Shown here: one piece after another, positions 11,667-21,489 of the stretch | Numbering within the stretch: position 1 is the first letter of the stretch | How the letters are laid out: the number at the start of each line of letters is the position of its first letter | Assembly: GCF_029784165.1 (NCBI RefSeq) | Contig: NC_073696.1 | Location: forward strand, 187,104,498 to 187,168,497 | Source of the DNA: Wyeomyia smithii | Taxonomy: Eukaryota > Arthropoda > Insecta > Diptera > Culicidae | Direction: 5' to 3' | Length of the DNA: 64,000 bases | The notes under the pieces: generated by a model | Told to the model about the DNA's origin: nothing | The model's database searches: none | Seen by the model: the letters and a program-made list of their open reading frames with translations, nothing else | Made by a program: the position numbers and the translations under genes

Positions 11667-13403
11667 TCAGTCATAATAACGCTTAAGCCGGTTATTATGA
11701 ACTTTTTCTAAACGATTTCCGTTTCTAATTACTGTGGTCATTTCGCTTGGAATGTCCACTACTTCATATGGTCCTCTCCATATGTTCTGAAGCTTTTGAC
11801 CTGATCCTGTCGGGACTGATTTCACTAAAACTAAATCGCCATACATGGGCTGCCATTCATTTGCCTTTCTGTCATAAACTTGCTTGCGCTTTTCTTTTGA
11901 ATCCTTTAGGTTGGCCTTCGCGTTCGCGTGGAGGTCAAAAAATATTTTTTTCATCTCTTGTGTATATGTTTCATATGTCAAATTGTCCACTCCATTCCGC
12001 TTGTAAATGGAGGTGGGAATGCGTGCTGTACGTCCATACAACAATTCGAAAGGGGTGTACCCCGTTGATGAGTTTACTGAAGTATTATACTGAAACGTAA
12101 AAAATGGGAGTAAGTTATCCCACGTGTGCGGTTTTCCGCCAATAAATTGCCTTAGGTAAGTTTTTAACTCCCGATTAGATCTTTCCACCAAATTTGCTTG
12201 TGGGTGGTACGGACTCGTCGTTATTTTTTTAATTTTCAAAATTTTGCACACATCTTTCATGAGTGTGCTTACAAAATTCGCACCGTTATCTGTAACTAAC
12301 TCCAACGGTACGCCAAATTTGCAAATATAATTCTCTACAAAAGTCCTCGCTACCGTCTGGCTTTCTTGGTTTTCCATAGGTGCGACAGTTAAATATCTAG
12401 TTAGGTCGTCTTGCATGACCAGACCATAACGATTTCCTAAGTCGGACTCGGGTAATACTACTATATCCATGTATAATTTTTCAAATGGCTCCGATGCGGT
12501 TGTGGTGATCTGCATCGGTATCTTGTTTGATCTTCCAATTTTGTTCTTTTGGCAGGAATCACACTGCCGAACGTAGTTCTCGATATCCCGTTTCATCGTA
12601 GCCCACGTAAAAAGTGTGCCAATTCTTTGGCGCATTCGTCGCGCTCCTACGTGCCCTCCTAAGGGTGCATCGTGAAATTCCTTTAAAATTGTTTCCACTT
12701 GATCTGGCGCAATTACTGTACGCTCGCTATTAGCATTATATAATACTATTTGTTTTTCTAGCTTACCCGCTAGGAACTGAATCATATGCAGAACTTCCTG
12801 TTGCTTGATTTTTCTGAATGATATTAGGTGAATGACCCCGGCTGCCTTTACTGCCGTGGGGCTCTTATTGAAGCTATCTAAAAATTGTGAAAAAAATTTC
12901 CGGCAATCGATTAATGAACTTTCGCTGCCGTCTACTATGAAACCGCCCACCTTCTTGTCTTTAAATTTGAGTACACCATCCTCTACGTAGTCTTTCAATC
13001 CTTGTGACAGCTGATACAGTGTCTGAAGTTCTCTGTACGCCGTCCGACTGTTCAAAATGACAAGACGGGCTTCGATATTCCTCTCGTCCAATATTCTCTT
13101 CGAGACTTCCACCGTCTCACTTGGTATCAGGTCATTTGATAATGCCTGTGAAAAGTCATCATATGAAATGTTGACGAGTTGTTGCTCATCCTCGTCCTCA
13201 GCGATGTCCGCAATGTCTATGGCACTCAAATCTTGTATTGTGCCGTTCGTTCCGGGTATACGAATTCCTGTACCTCCTATCAGTTGGTCCATTTTGACCA
13301 TAATAATTATATTTCCAACCATGGGCGTAGTTCCCTTGGCTCCGTCGGTATGATCGCGCTGTGCGATAATTGTATTTGGATCGATTACCGTCGCTAGATC
13401 CAC
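11667..13403 (-). CDS. Gypsy integrase (pol remnant without PR/RT/RNase H)
   Basis: The open frame of 578 codons encodes a complete-looking integrase. Roughly residues 75-180 are a linker like that found between RNase H and integrase in mdg1/412 elements. Then come the zinc-binding H..H..C..C module (HDAPLGGH to CDSCQKNK, about 245-285), the DDE core (YMDIVV, then LVTDNGANF, then YHPQANLVERSNREL, about 310-425), and a GPY/F-type C-terminal module (NIWRGPYEVVDI, near 550). No chromodomain is seen. The first about 68 codons overlap gag in another frame and may be reached by ribosomal frameshifting; the ATG given is only the first in frame. An intact integrase with no polymerase is the oddity. 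Confidence 0.88.
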   Translation of the reverse strand: MDLATVIDPNTIIAQRDHTDGAKGTTPMVGNIIIMVKMDQLIGGTGIRIPGTNGTIQDLSAIDIADIAEDEDEQQLVNISYDDFSQALSNDLIPSETVEVSKRILDERNIEARLVILNSRTAYRELQTLYQLSQGLKDYVEDGVLKFKDKKVGGFIVDGSESSLIDCRKFFSQFLDSFNKSPTAVKAAGVIHLISFRKIKQQEVLHMIQFLAGKLEKQIVLYNANSERTVIAPDQVETILKEFHDAPLGGHVGARRMRQRIGTLFTWATMKRDIENYVRQCDSCQKNKIGRSNKIPMQITTTASEPFEKLYMDIVVLPESDLGNRYGLVMQDDLTRYLTVAPMENQESQTVARTFVENYICKFGVPLELVTDNGANFVSTLMKDVCKILKIKKITTSPYHPQANLVERSNRELKTYLRQFIGGKPHTWDNLLPFFTFQYNTSVNSSTGYTPFELLYGRTARIPTSIYKRNGVDNLTYETYTQEMKKIFFDLHANAKANLKDSKEKRKQVYDRKANEWQPMYGDLVLVKSVPTGSGQKLQNIWRGPYEVVDIPSEMTTVIRNGNRLEKVHNNRLKRYYD

Positions 13404-14142
13404 ATATATTGTTATAATTGTTTTGCTTGTAAATTATTCTATCTCTATTTTTGTAATTATAATATTCATTTCTTCCAAGACGGCTGTTGCTATAATCAGC
13501 GTCTTTGTGATTTATTGTAAAAATATTTCTGCTACTATTAAATTGTCTAAGCGCATCGCGCTGTCTTTCGACCAATTCTAGGCCCTGTATTCTATGTTCT
13601 ATTTCCAGAATGTGATTACGCTCATGGTAGTAATCCTCTAAGTCATCCAGCAGCTCTTCTAACTTCAATGTTCGTTTACCTCGAGCAGCTTCTTTCAATG
13701 CAGTGTCACACAAACCCGCCATAAAGTGTAATCGAAGACTAACTATCATGCATGACTTCGTACAATTAGTTTCGTAGGAGTCGATTTGCTCCTTAATTTT
13801 CAATATCCTCTTTTTATAATCAGGAAAGGTCTCATTCGCTTCCTGTTTCAATGTTTCTACTTGATTTATAACTGCCTCGATGCGTATAATATCCCCAAAT
13901 TCCTTTAATAAATTCTGCTTAACCTGTGGCCAAGCATTTGCATTAATTCTATGTATTGCTGCAGCAGCTCTGCCTTTTAGTTTTAATAGAATGATGTAAA
14001 CCAGTGGAGCGTGTGATACTCCTTCTGGTATCTCCCGAGCAAAATGCTCGATATGATAAACGAACGCTTCTAGTTCGTCTAGCGATCCATCAAATTCTGG
14101 GATGCACTGCATGGCATCTGCTTTTGGGAACGAGTACTCCAT
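13198..14142 (-). CDS. Gypsy Gag-like protein
   Basis: The frame of 314 codons starts with MEYSFPKADAMQCIPEFDG, and continues with a helical capsid-like region (FREI.EGVSHAPLVYIILLKLKGRAA style, about residues 20-190), then a basic tail rich in Asn, Tyr and Arg (about 200-314). A retroviral-type CCHC zinc knuckle is absent, as in several insect gypsy groups where a basic tail binds RNA. The start lies just after a roughly 1.2-kb untranslated stretch. The 3' end overlaps the integrase frame by about 200 bp, consistent with a frameshift fusion. Both frames are open, which fits a recent insertion. Confidence 0.8.
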   Translation of the reverse strand: MEYSFPKADAMQCIPEFDGSLDELEAFVYHIEHFAREIPEGVSHAPLVYIILLKLKGRAAAAIHRINANAWPQVKQNLLKEFGDIIRIEAVINQVETLKQEANETFPDYKKRILKIKEQIDSYETNCTKSCMIVSLRLHFMAGLCDTALKEAARGKRTLKLEELLDDLEDYYHERNHILEIEHRIQGLELVERQRDALRQFNSSRNIFTINHKDADYSNSRLGRNEYYNYKNRDRIIYKQNNYNNICGSSDGNRSKYNYRTARSYRRSQGNYAHGWKYNYYGQNGPTDRRYRNSYTRNERHNTRFECHRHCGHR

Positions 14143-15355
14143 TATAAATATAAAATTTTATATATATTTCATAAAAACAATAAAAGGTACTGCGGACTAA
14201 ATACTATAAGACTATATAAGGCTTATGTAGCCTTCTTCTTTTTTTTCTAGGTGTCACTAACGATTCTGTTGACCAGATGTGATAACGTAGCGTGACCGAC
14301 TCTAATTTCTTCGTCGCGCCATCAAAAAATCTGAACACCAAGTTTCGAACCATTTAGTGTCAACGGTTCAACGTTTATCTTCATTAATTAAATAAATAAC
14401 TTTAGGTTTTCATAGTAATTGAATGATTATTTAAAAAAAATCATTTCTATTTAGTGTAATTAAATTAATCAAAGATTGTTAATGGTTACATTAGATGGCG
14501 TAAGGTGCCATTCCTTATTCATGAAATAATATTTTAACGTAAACTTCCAACATTATATATCTCTGCCGTCAGTTACTATTTACTCTTCCGGTGGATATGT
14601 CACCATCGCTGCGCGCGTTGCGCTTATAGATGTATCCATTTTTTTTACCCTCTTAGCAATTCACCGCTACTGGTAAGCCATGTATGGTAGCAAAACGTTC
14701 TTACCATTGGCCATTAAAATTGATGCTTACAAAATACGACCTTGGCCGTGGCTGGCACAGCTGATCGCAATAACACTGCAAAATTCATAAACAGAGACAG
14801 CGTACCCGACAATTAGTACAACTGACTAACTTTTGTATGCAACGTGTGAGCGCGCAATTCGTAGTTACCGCTCTCACGCTCTTTATTGGACATTAATGAA
14901 ATGCGACTTTACCCTTTTTATATTTGCTAACGATAACGTAGCCACCCGTGTGCTAAAATTCTCTCTTAGAATAATTAAGGTGAGACCCATGTGCGAAACT
15001 CTGCGAGTATCTGTTTGCGTTCTTAAATACGATTTGCTAGCGGTGTTACCGCCCGTTTGCTTCCCGCTCTGCCACTTTAATTATTTTGTTGGGCAAATGA
15101 ACGAAAATCGCTTGCGTGCACTTGTCGTGCCGAGAGTTTTATTGTTAGCCGTTTGAGAAATAAAATCACCCGCGCAGCAGCGGCGCGAATTGATTGTTTA
15201 TACAAATTGTAGTTCGCCTAATGTAGTCTCCAAGGTCATTTATGTCTCCTAATGTGTATCTCTCCGTCGTTCTCTTCTATCGTCAATAGCTCCTAAATGG
15301 TTTTATATTTGGTAATTTTTTGTTCTATCAGTTTTAAAAAAAGATTCAATAGATG
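14143..15355 (-). other. Gypsy leader segment between the upstream frame and gag
   Basis: This 1.2-kb part of the element leader holds no convincing coding frame in the element sense. Packaging or internal translation signals could lie here, as leaders of 412-type elements are long, but nothing specific can be pointed to. Confidence 0.5.
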
Positions 15356-15799
15356 TTAATTCACTGTGTGCTTCTCACCCCTTGATTCCTGAGTTTCTAC
15401 AAGGGTCGATGAAAGCGGGGAATCTTCAAAAATCACCGATCGCTCTAAGTTCGCCAACTGATCTCCTGCAAGATCTGATGTCTCAAACTCAAGACAATTT
15501 TCTGATAATCTTCTATTTCTGTTTGGCTCAGGAACAATCGCCGAGTTATTCAAGATTTTCAATGCCAGACACACTTTCGATTGAACAAGTGTGTACTGAT
15601 CTGTTAATCTATTCCAATGTTCTGGCGTTAAATTCGAATTTTCATACTCTTTTAAAATTTCTGAAAAGTCGTTTAAAGCGTCGCTTAATAATTTTCTTCT
15701 ATTAGCGACTGCCGCCCGCGTTCTCGGCCTGTTTATGTTATTGCTCAGATTATGGTACTCCTGGTAGACATAATCCTTAAGCTCTTTTAATCTTGACAT
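15356..15799 (-). CDS. Unrecognised 147-aa frame in the gypsy leader
   Basis: The frame begins MSRLKELKDYVYQEYHNLSN and ends with a Ser/Glu-rich tail. It is charged and mostly helical by composition, with no Cys knuckle or membrane segment. It lies upstream of gag in the same sense, about 750 bp after the transcription start suggested by the LTR. It could be a small accessory or matrix-like protein, or an unexpressed frame. I recognise no homologue. No stop or shift interrupts it. Confidence 0.5.
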   Translation of the reverse strand: MSRLKELKDYVYQEYHNLSNNINRPRTRAAVANRRKLLSDALNDFSEILKEYENSNLTPEHWNRLTDQYTLVQSKVCLALKILNNSAIVPEPNRNRRLSENCLEFETSDLAGDQLANLERSVIFEDSPLSSTLVETQESRGEKHTVN

Positions 15800-16428
15800 T
15801 TATGGTCATAACCGTCTAACACCTATTCTGCTTTTGCAATATGCCGCATAATAAAAAAGGAAATGACTCACTCACCCGAGTATCCTTGACACAGGGCCGG
15901 TCATCGTTGTTGACTTCAATTTCCACTACGTAACTTCGGCACCTTCTTAATACGACAATTCACTATATCGAATATCTGCCAACGTCGAAACTGACACTTA
16001 CATGAAAAAAAAACGATCGCACTTTACAAGTCGTCTTCAGTAGCAAAACACAGCACCTTTTTCCCCGCATACGAATGTATGCGAATGCATACGTCTTTTC
16101 TCGATTTTCGTTTTTCTTTTTTTTTTCTCTTTCACTAGCAGCACTACTTTCCAAGCTGCTGACCTCGATAAATCGTTAAGTACTTTTTCTTCAGTTCTCT
16201 TTTTTTTTTTTCCTTTTTTTTTTCTTTAAATAACACACTCTTTTTCCTCCGCGAGCACTACTTGGATTAAAACTCCGAAAAACTATTTCATTTTTCACTG
16301 AACCACAGATATTTAAACCACTACTTTTTCTTTTTGCTCCCTTAGCGTGATTACTACGACCGAGTTTACGACCGCGTCTGACTTCCGAGATACGTCCGAT
16401 TAAAGAAAAGATTCAATGGCGCAGAAAA

Positions 16429-16446
16429 GACCACGCGCTGTCACCA
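16429..16446 (-). other. Candidate tRNA primer-binding site of the gypsy element
   Basis: Two bases after the 5' LTR, the minus strand reads TGGTGACAGCGCGTGGTC. TGG is the expected complement of a tRNA CCA end. I cannot name the tRNA from memory; mdg1/412 elements use an arginine tRNA and this should be compared. Confidence 0.65.
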
Positions 16447-16448
16447 GA

Positions 16449-16992
16449 TGTGTAGGTTATAACCTACCAGGGAATTCTTCTAATAAATATCCCTGTACGC
16501 ACCTTTGGCGCGGAATTAATACACAAGATAACGGTGGACTAACTGACTTTATTTTTCGTACATCACTACTTAAATATACCCTACCGGTAACTCAGAGAGA
16601 GAGACTTTCTCCACTCTCTGTTTACCTTACTAATCTCTTAACCTATGATCTAGTACCGCATGTACGATAGAAATCTAGTACCGCATGTACGAGCATCAAC
16701 ACCGTTGAACCGGCGACTTCTGTTTTGTTTACAACACAAAACTTGTTTATTTTATTCGAGTTTGTTTGCCTGTGGCACAGCAGAAGGCTGCGCGAAGTTC
16801 TTTGCCACCTGTGGCATAATCTGTTGATACATAGAGTGTTGACAGAGACGCTCGCGGTCCTCTGTCAAGGGAACCAAATGTTTCGCCTGACTAAAGCATA
16901 GCAGAAGGCTATGCCCTCCTAGGAACAAAATTAAACTTTAATTATAAGGCTCGTGACGGAGCATTGGGTTCTTCGCAGGGTGTGACGTCACA
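16449..16992 (-). repeat. 5' LTR of the gypsy element
   Basis: The 544-bp LTR is the same sequence as 7723-8257 except near 16670-16695, where ATCTAGTACCGCATGTACGA is repeated in tandem. The near-identity of the rest is direct evidence of recent insertion, because both LTRs are copied from one template at integration. Confidence 0.92.
16537..16578 (-). promoter_or_regulatory. LTR promoter: TATA-like box and TCAGTT initiator
   Basis: In transcript sense the LTR reads TATATTTAAG (about 16567-16578), then an AATAAA (16548-16553), then TCAGTTAGTC (16537-16546). TCAGTT is the arthropod initiator consensus and sits about 30 bases after the TATA-like box. This suggests U3 is about 16547-16992 and R starts near 16545. 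The AATAAA just before the start also lets it act as a poly(A) signal in the 3' LTR. Confidence 0.6.
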
Positions 16993-16996
16993 GGGG

Positions 16997-17455
16997 TAAA
17001 GAAGGACGTTGAGAGGAAGGATGTGTATGAGTCATTGTTGTAGGAGACCAAGTTCACCACTGCATCTCTGCGACTGCGGAGGAAAGAAATGGTTGTGTCA
17101 CCGTGGTAAGTGACTGAGTCGAACCGTGTCGCGCGCGAAGTGAGCTTATTGCGAAGACGAACAATAAGTATCTTTTTTGTCAGCTCCCGCAGGCCCATAA
17201 GAGCATCGCGTGCAAATACAATTCAACATCAAAAACATCCAATTTTTTGAATATTTGTTTGTTACTATTCTCGAGAAGCTTCGAGAAGGCAGAAGCAATT
17301 CAACAGTCTCGAATTTTGATAGAAACAGCGGGGATGATCTTCAGCCAAATGATCAAGCCGAGTTTATCTCTTCTTCACCGCGTCTGTGGTGGAAATGAAG
17401 GTTTGGGTTTTTATGTCACCGTAGAAGTTCGTTCATCACGAAAACAAACGATGAG
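16997..17455. other. Sequence between the gypsy and DD37E insertions
   Basis: Part of this stretch (16997-17198, minus) is open and would continue across the gypsy insertion site, as noted for 7346-7718. The remaining bases hold short frames only. No family is recognised. Confidence 0.3.
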
Positions 17456-17457
17456 TA

Positions 17458-18758
17458 TAGACCGTTCCGATAATTATAAATACACTTATGATCAACCGTC
17501 ATTTCAAATAACGTACAGTATTCAACCAAACGTTGGCTGCGTCCTGTTGTTTACATCCAAAAGAAACAGATGCTGTCATTTTTTCTAACATTTAGTGCGA
17601 AATTTTGAAAATGCGTGGCTTTTCTCCCGAGCAAAGAAAGCGAATTGTGCACAAATGGGGCACCGTGAGTGGTCTTTCTATAAGAAAATTAGCCAGAGAA
17701 GAAGGTATAAGTGTCGGAGCAGTTTAAACCGCATTGCGGAAGTATTGTGAAGAGTGCACATTTACTGATGCCCCAAGACGTGGTAGAAAACCCGGGCCTG
17801 TTGATCCCACAATCGACAAAAAGGTTAAGGAATACTACAAGCGGCATCCTTCAGTATCAGTACGAGATGTGGCGAGAAAGCTTGGAACCTCGGCGAGTAA
17901 CGTTATGCGTGCCAAGAGAAGAATGGGTCTGCAGACCCGTTGGAAGCAGAAGCAGCCAAAACGAAATCCAAAACAAGCTGAATCTGTGAAACCGAGAGCT
18001 CGGAAGCTTTATGACAAACTTCTGACCAAAAAAAGGGGTGTGTTATCATGGATGACGAAACCTACATAAAACTGGACTATAAGACTCTGCCAGGACCGCA
18101 ATTTTATACATCACCGAAGGGAAAGGATGTCCCTGGACCAGTGAAAGCCATTTACACCGAAAAATTCGGCAAGAAGGTAATGGTTTGGCAGGCCATTTGT
18201 GAGTGTGGGAAAATATCTCGTCCATTTATTACGAATGACCCAATGAATGGTAAAATTTACGTGAAAGAGTGTTTCCAGAAAAGGTTGTTACCCATGGTTA
18301 AGCAGCATAACAATCCTCCAATCTTTTGGCCCGATCTTGCTTCCTGCCATTACTCTAAGGATGCACTAGGGTGGTATAAAACAAATAATGTCACATGTGT
18401 CCCAAAGGAGATGAATCCTCCAAACTGCCCTGAAATTCGCCCAATTGAAACTTTTTGGGCTTTGACCAAAGCAAAGCTGAGGAAATATGTCAAACCAGCG
18501 GACAATGTTGAAAAATTTAAAAAAGACTGGCTTAAAGTGGTAAAAATGGTCGGAGAACACACTGTGGAAAAGCTTATGAGTAGTGTTAGGAGAAAAGTTA
18601 GAGAACTCGCGTTTCCTACGAAAAATAATCCCAACTTGAATTGAAACTAGAAAGAAAACACTTATTATCTATATTTCAGAATAAAATGACCCGAGAAATC
18701 CTGTATTTTTTGTTTTATTCAAGAAAGAAGATGTATTTATAATTTTCGGAACAGTCTA
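17458..18758 (+). mobile_element. ITmDD37E-type transposon
   Basis: The element of 1301 bp has inverted ends (TAGACCGTTCCG... at 17458 and its complement ending CGGAACAGTCTA at 18758) and TA on each side (17456-17457 and 18759-18760). Inner ends share ATTATAAATAC. It carries one transposase gene. Spacing of the last two catalytic acids is 37 residues, the signature of the DD37E group that is well known in mosquitoes. Confidence 0.88.
17611..18644 (+). pseudogene. DD37E transposase, one stop and one frameshift
   Basis: Coding starts at the ATG at 17611 (MRGFSPEQRKRIVHKW). Helix-turn-helix regions cover the first about 120 codons and include a GRKPG basic hook. A TAA at 17725 interrupts the first helix-turn-helix. 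Near 18020-18045, beside a run of seven A then GGGG, the frame shifts. The catalytic domain then reads MDDETY (first Asp), WPDLASCHY (second Asp), and RPIETFW (Glu), with exactly 37 residues between the second Asp and the Glu. The rest is intact to the stop at 18644. Two lesions in an otherwise whole gene suggest moderate age. Confidence 0.88.
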
Positions 18759-18760
18759 TA

Positions 18761-20399
18761 TCTCTCTTGCCAAACACCGCGATCCTCTGCTTACAATGCA
18801 CACGAAAAAGCATCTACCACTCAGAGCATCAAGCTGTTTGTTTATTATAAAAACTCGAGTAGCTCCGAAGAAGCAACGCATGTCAGCCGAAGCGGTTCTT
18901 TTGAAGGTATACATCGCGTTTCCGTTAATCACGATATCAACCGAACGCAATCTTCGGCTAAACGATCACAGTATACAAATATCTGGTTATACCTCGCGAA
19001 GTAACAACGTTTCGGAAACATTTTATTGAGCAAAATTTCCCGGGCCGGAAACGCGTTTACACCAAAGAAAAATACACGATCGCTCTATTCCCTTCTGCCG
19101 ACGCAGACATCCTGGGAGCTGGGACTCGACATTTCACGCTGATTTTTTTTTGTTGTCGATGCGAGTGTTGCCTATTAAATAGAAAAATTGGCGTTATATG
19201 CATCCAAAGCCTTAAAAATAAAAAAAAATGCAAACATGCATATGAAACAAAACAGAGTTCGAAGTTTATTCATAAAAATCTTTGACCGCTTTGAGGCAGG
19301 TGTTTCCAAGGTGCGATAAAGCTGAAATTTTGCACAGAGGCTCTTTTCACCATAGCATGTTATTTATAATAGGTAGCGGCTTAGAAAAATCTGTAGCTAA
19401 ATCGTTTCGAACGAGAAATCATACAACCTCGCTTATATTCAGCACTAAAATTGAATTTTAATAATGACATTATATTGTTTTGTATGCTGGTTTTCCAAAG
19501 CTAAAAAAACTTCTCTGGGCTCCTATTGTGGCCACATCATTTCTCTGTTTGGGCTCCTATTTTAGCCAATTTGCGAAAAAATGTTGAAATTAAACGAATT
19601 CACTATGTAACTTGACTACACCATCTAGATTTAGTTTATCAGCCGAAATTGTTTGTTGTTGAACCAGTCTGAAGGCTGGAAAATCTATTAATCAAACTAT
19701 ATAATGTGAGCAGAGCGTAGTAGTAATTTAAATTAGAATTTTATTCAAACTAAGTAGGTTAATAACACTAACAAGAATTTTATGCAAACTAAGCAGTTTA
19801 ATAACACTAACACAATTGAGTGAATATCTAAATCTTTCGTAAATAAACTGGCACTGCTCTATATTAAAAATCTTTTGCTCTATGTTTTTCTCGTTTACAA
19901 CTTTATTCGCACTATTTGGTAACTCGAGTACCATCACCAGATTGAGAGCTCGGAACGGTAATTTTGGCAGATACAACTAAAGTTAGAGTTAATATGCTAG
20001 ATAAATGGAGATTGGAAAATTATTTATAAGACAGAATATAATCTCCTTATAATAAACAGCAGTGCTGTAGCGGGAAACCTGTTTAAATAATAATCAAGAT
20101 ACAACTTGGATTTCTATCTCTGTTGTTTAATGTATTAACCCGAAAATGCCGTACATTTCGTGTTTGGCACAAACGTTCATACGGTTTTGTTTACATATGG
20201 CCAAGATCAGGATTATGAATCAAAAAATCAAGTTGATATGTGGCCGAAAATGGATTCGTAAAAGTGTTTGGAAGCTATTGCTAGAATGAATAATCAAATA
20301 TTTTATAATACCAATATAGTTCACTTCCGAATTTTCCATATAGTTTCGAGAAGACGGATAGGGAACACCCCCTCTTATGGTGAAAAAGATAACTAAACT
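18761..20399. other. No gene seen; small repeats
   Basis: AT-rich sequence without convincing coding frames. A 39-bp unit (AGAATTTTAT.CAAACTAAG) is repeated at 19735 and 19774. GGGCTCCTATT occurs twice near 19518 and 19551. The stretch 19255-19445 resembles an arm of the inverted-repeat element at 6846-7345. Confidence 0.5.
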
Positions 20400-20404
20400 C
20401 ATTG

Positions 20405-21239
20405 CACAGTGGAACAGTTACGCAATTTAGGCGGACATGAGCTGTTTGATGTGATTTTGTGGTTTTATAGCAATAGTTATTTTCTAAGAAGTTGTTTCTT
20501 ATACTCAGTCCTTCATTTATGTGCAAATGAAAATTAGGGGGGGCCCTAAAATCAACGAAACAAAATAAACTAACTATTTTGTTTACATTCTTCGGCAAAG
20601 TTGAAAATGAACTAATTTTAAGCAACTTCGTTATTTTTTTTTTGTAGCTATTGAATTTACCGATTTAGAGCAATTTGACGTAACTGACCTAGGGATCCAA
20701 AAAAACATATTTTTTGCTTTATTTTTTCAGTTCAAATGTAATAACAAACTTTTCTTCAGTTAACATTAAGAACACAAAAATACGCAACTTTTGACGGATA
20801 AACATTGTCGATATGTTGTATAGGTGAGAGTTTTATTTTTCCATAAAACGTTCAATCAAACATATTTTTGGGCTCTCGAAGTCATCCGAAGAATACTTTG
20901 TTATAAAATTTGAATTGAATAAAATAGAGCAAAAAACTGTTTTTTCGGAAACCGTTCTAAACCAGTCACGTAAAATTGCTCTATTCCGGTGAATTTCATT
21001 GCTACAAAAAAGTTTTTTTCACAAGGTTGCCTAAAATTATTTAATCTACAACTGTGCCGAAGAATGAATACAGTTACGTCAGTAAATAAAAAATTAGTTA
21101 GCCGGACCACCCCAATTTTCATTTGAACCTTAATAACTAACTATAAGAAACAACTTTTTAGAAGAAACTAAGACTCCAAAACCACAAAATCACATCGAAA
21201 AGCTCATGTTCGCCCAAATTGCCTTACTGTACCACTGTG
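20405..21239. mobile_element. CACAGTG-ended fold-back element with 5-bp target duplication
   Basis: The 835-bp element starts CACAGTGG at 20405 and ends CCACTGTG at 21239, flanked by CATTG at 20400-20404 and 21240-21244. Its two halves are inverted copies over about 325 bp each (about 20405-20730 and 20915-21239), with a loop of about 180 bp. No protein is encoded. Terminal CACWRTG and a 5-bp duplication are features of the Transib superfamily, relatives of RAG1 whose ends resemble the V(D)J heptamer. Transib is inferred; its usual target duplication is GC-rich, which this is not. Confidence 0.7.
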
Positions 21240-21489
21240 CATTGTTGTTAAATTTGTGTGAGCGTGTGACTGATATTCTTACACACGAAACTGAAATACT
21301 AAATTTTAGTTTCAGTTGACTCAATTTCATACTTTCACAAAAAAATGACGAATCATGTGAAAAAATTACTTGTTGCAGATTTCGTACATAATTCCGGACT
21401 ATTTCGTGATAAGGGCAAATCGTTGCCTCGTTTCGCGCCCTAATCACGAAGTAGTTCGGAATTGTTTGTATTACAATATTTTTAAATGA

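Larger units (their letters stand above)
7723..16992 (-). mobile_element. Ty3/gypsy (mdg1-like) LTR retrotransposon lacking PR-RT-RNase H
   Basis: A complete provirus of 9.27 kb on the minus strand has LTRs at 7723-8257 and 16449-16992 and a 4-bp duplication GGGG at 7719-7722 and 16993-16996. Order in transcript sense: 5' LTR, primer site, a 2.3-kb leader with one 147-codon frame, gag, integrase, a 3.4-kb non-coding tail, polypurine tract, 3' LTR. Protease, reverse transcriptase and RNase H are missing: gag is followed directly by the linker before integrase. The 4-bp duplication, long leader and lack of env suggest the mdg1/412 group. LTRs are almost identical apart from one small internal duplication, so insertion was recent. 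Confidence 0.92.
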
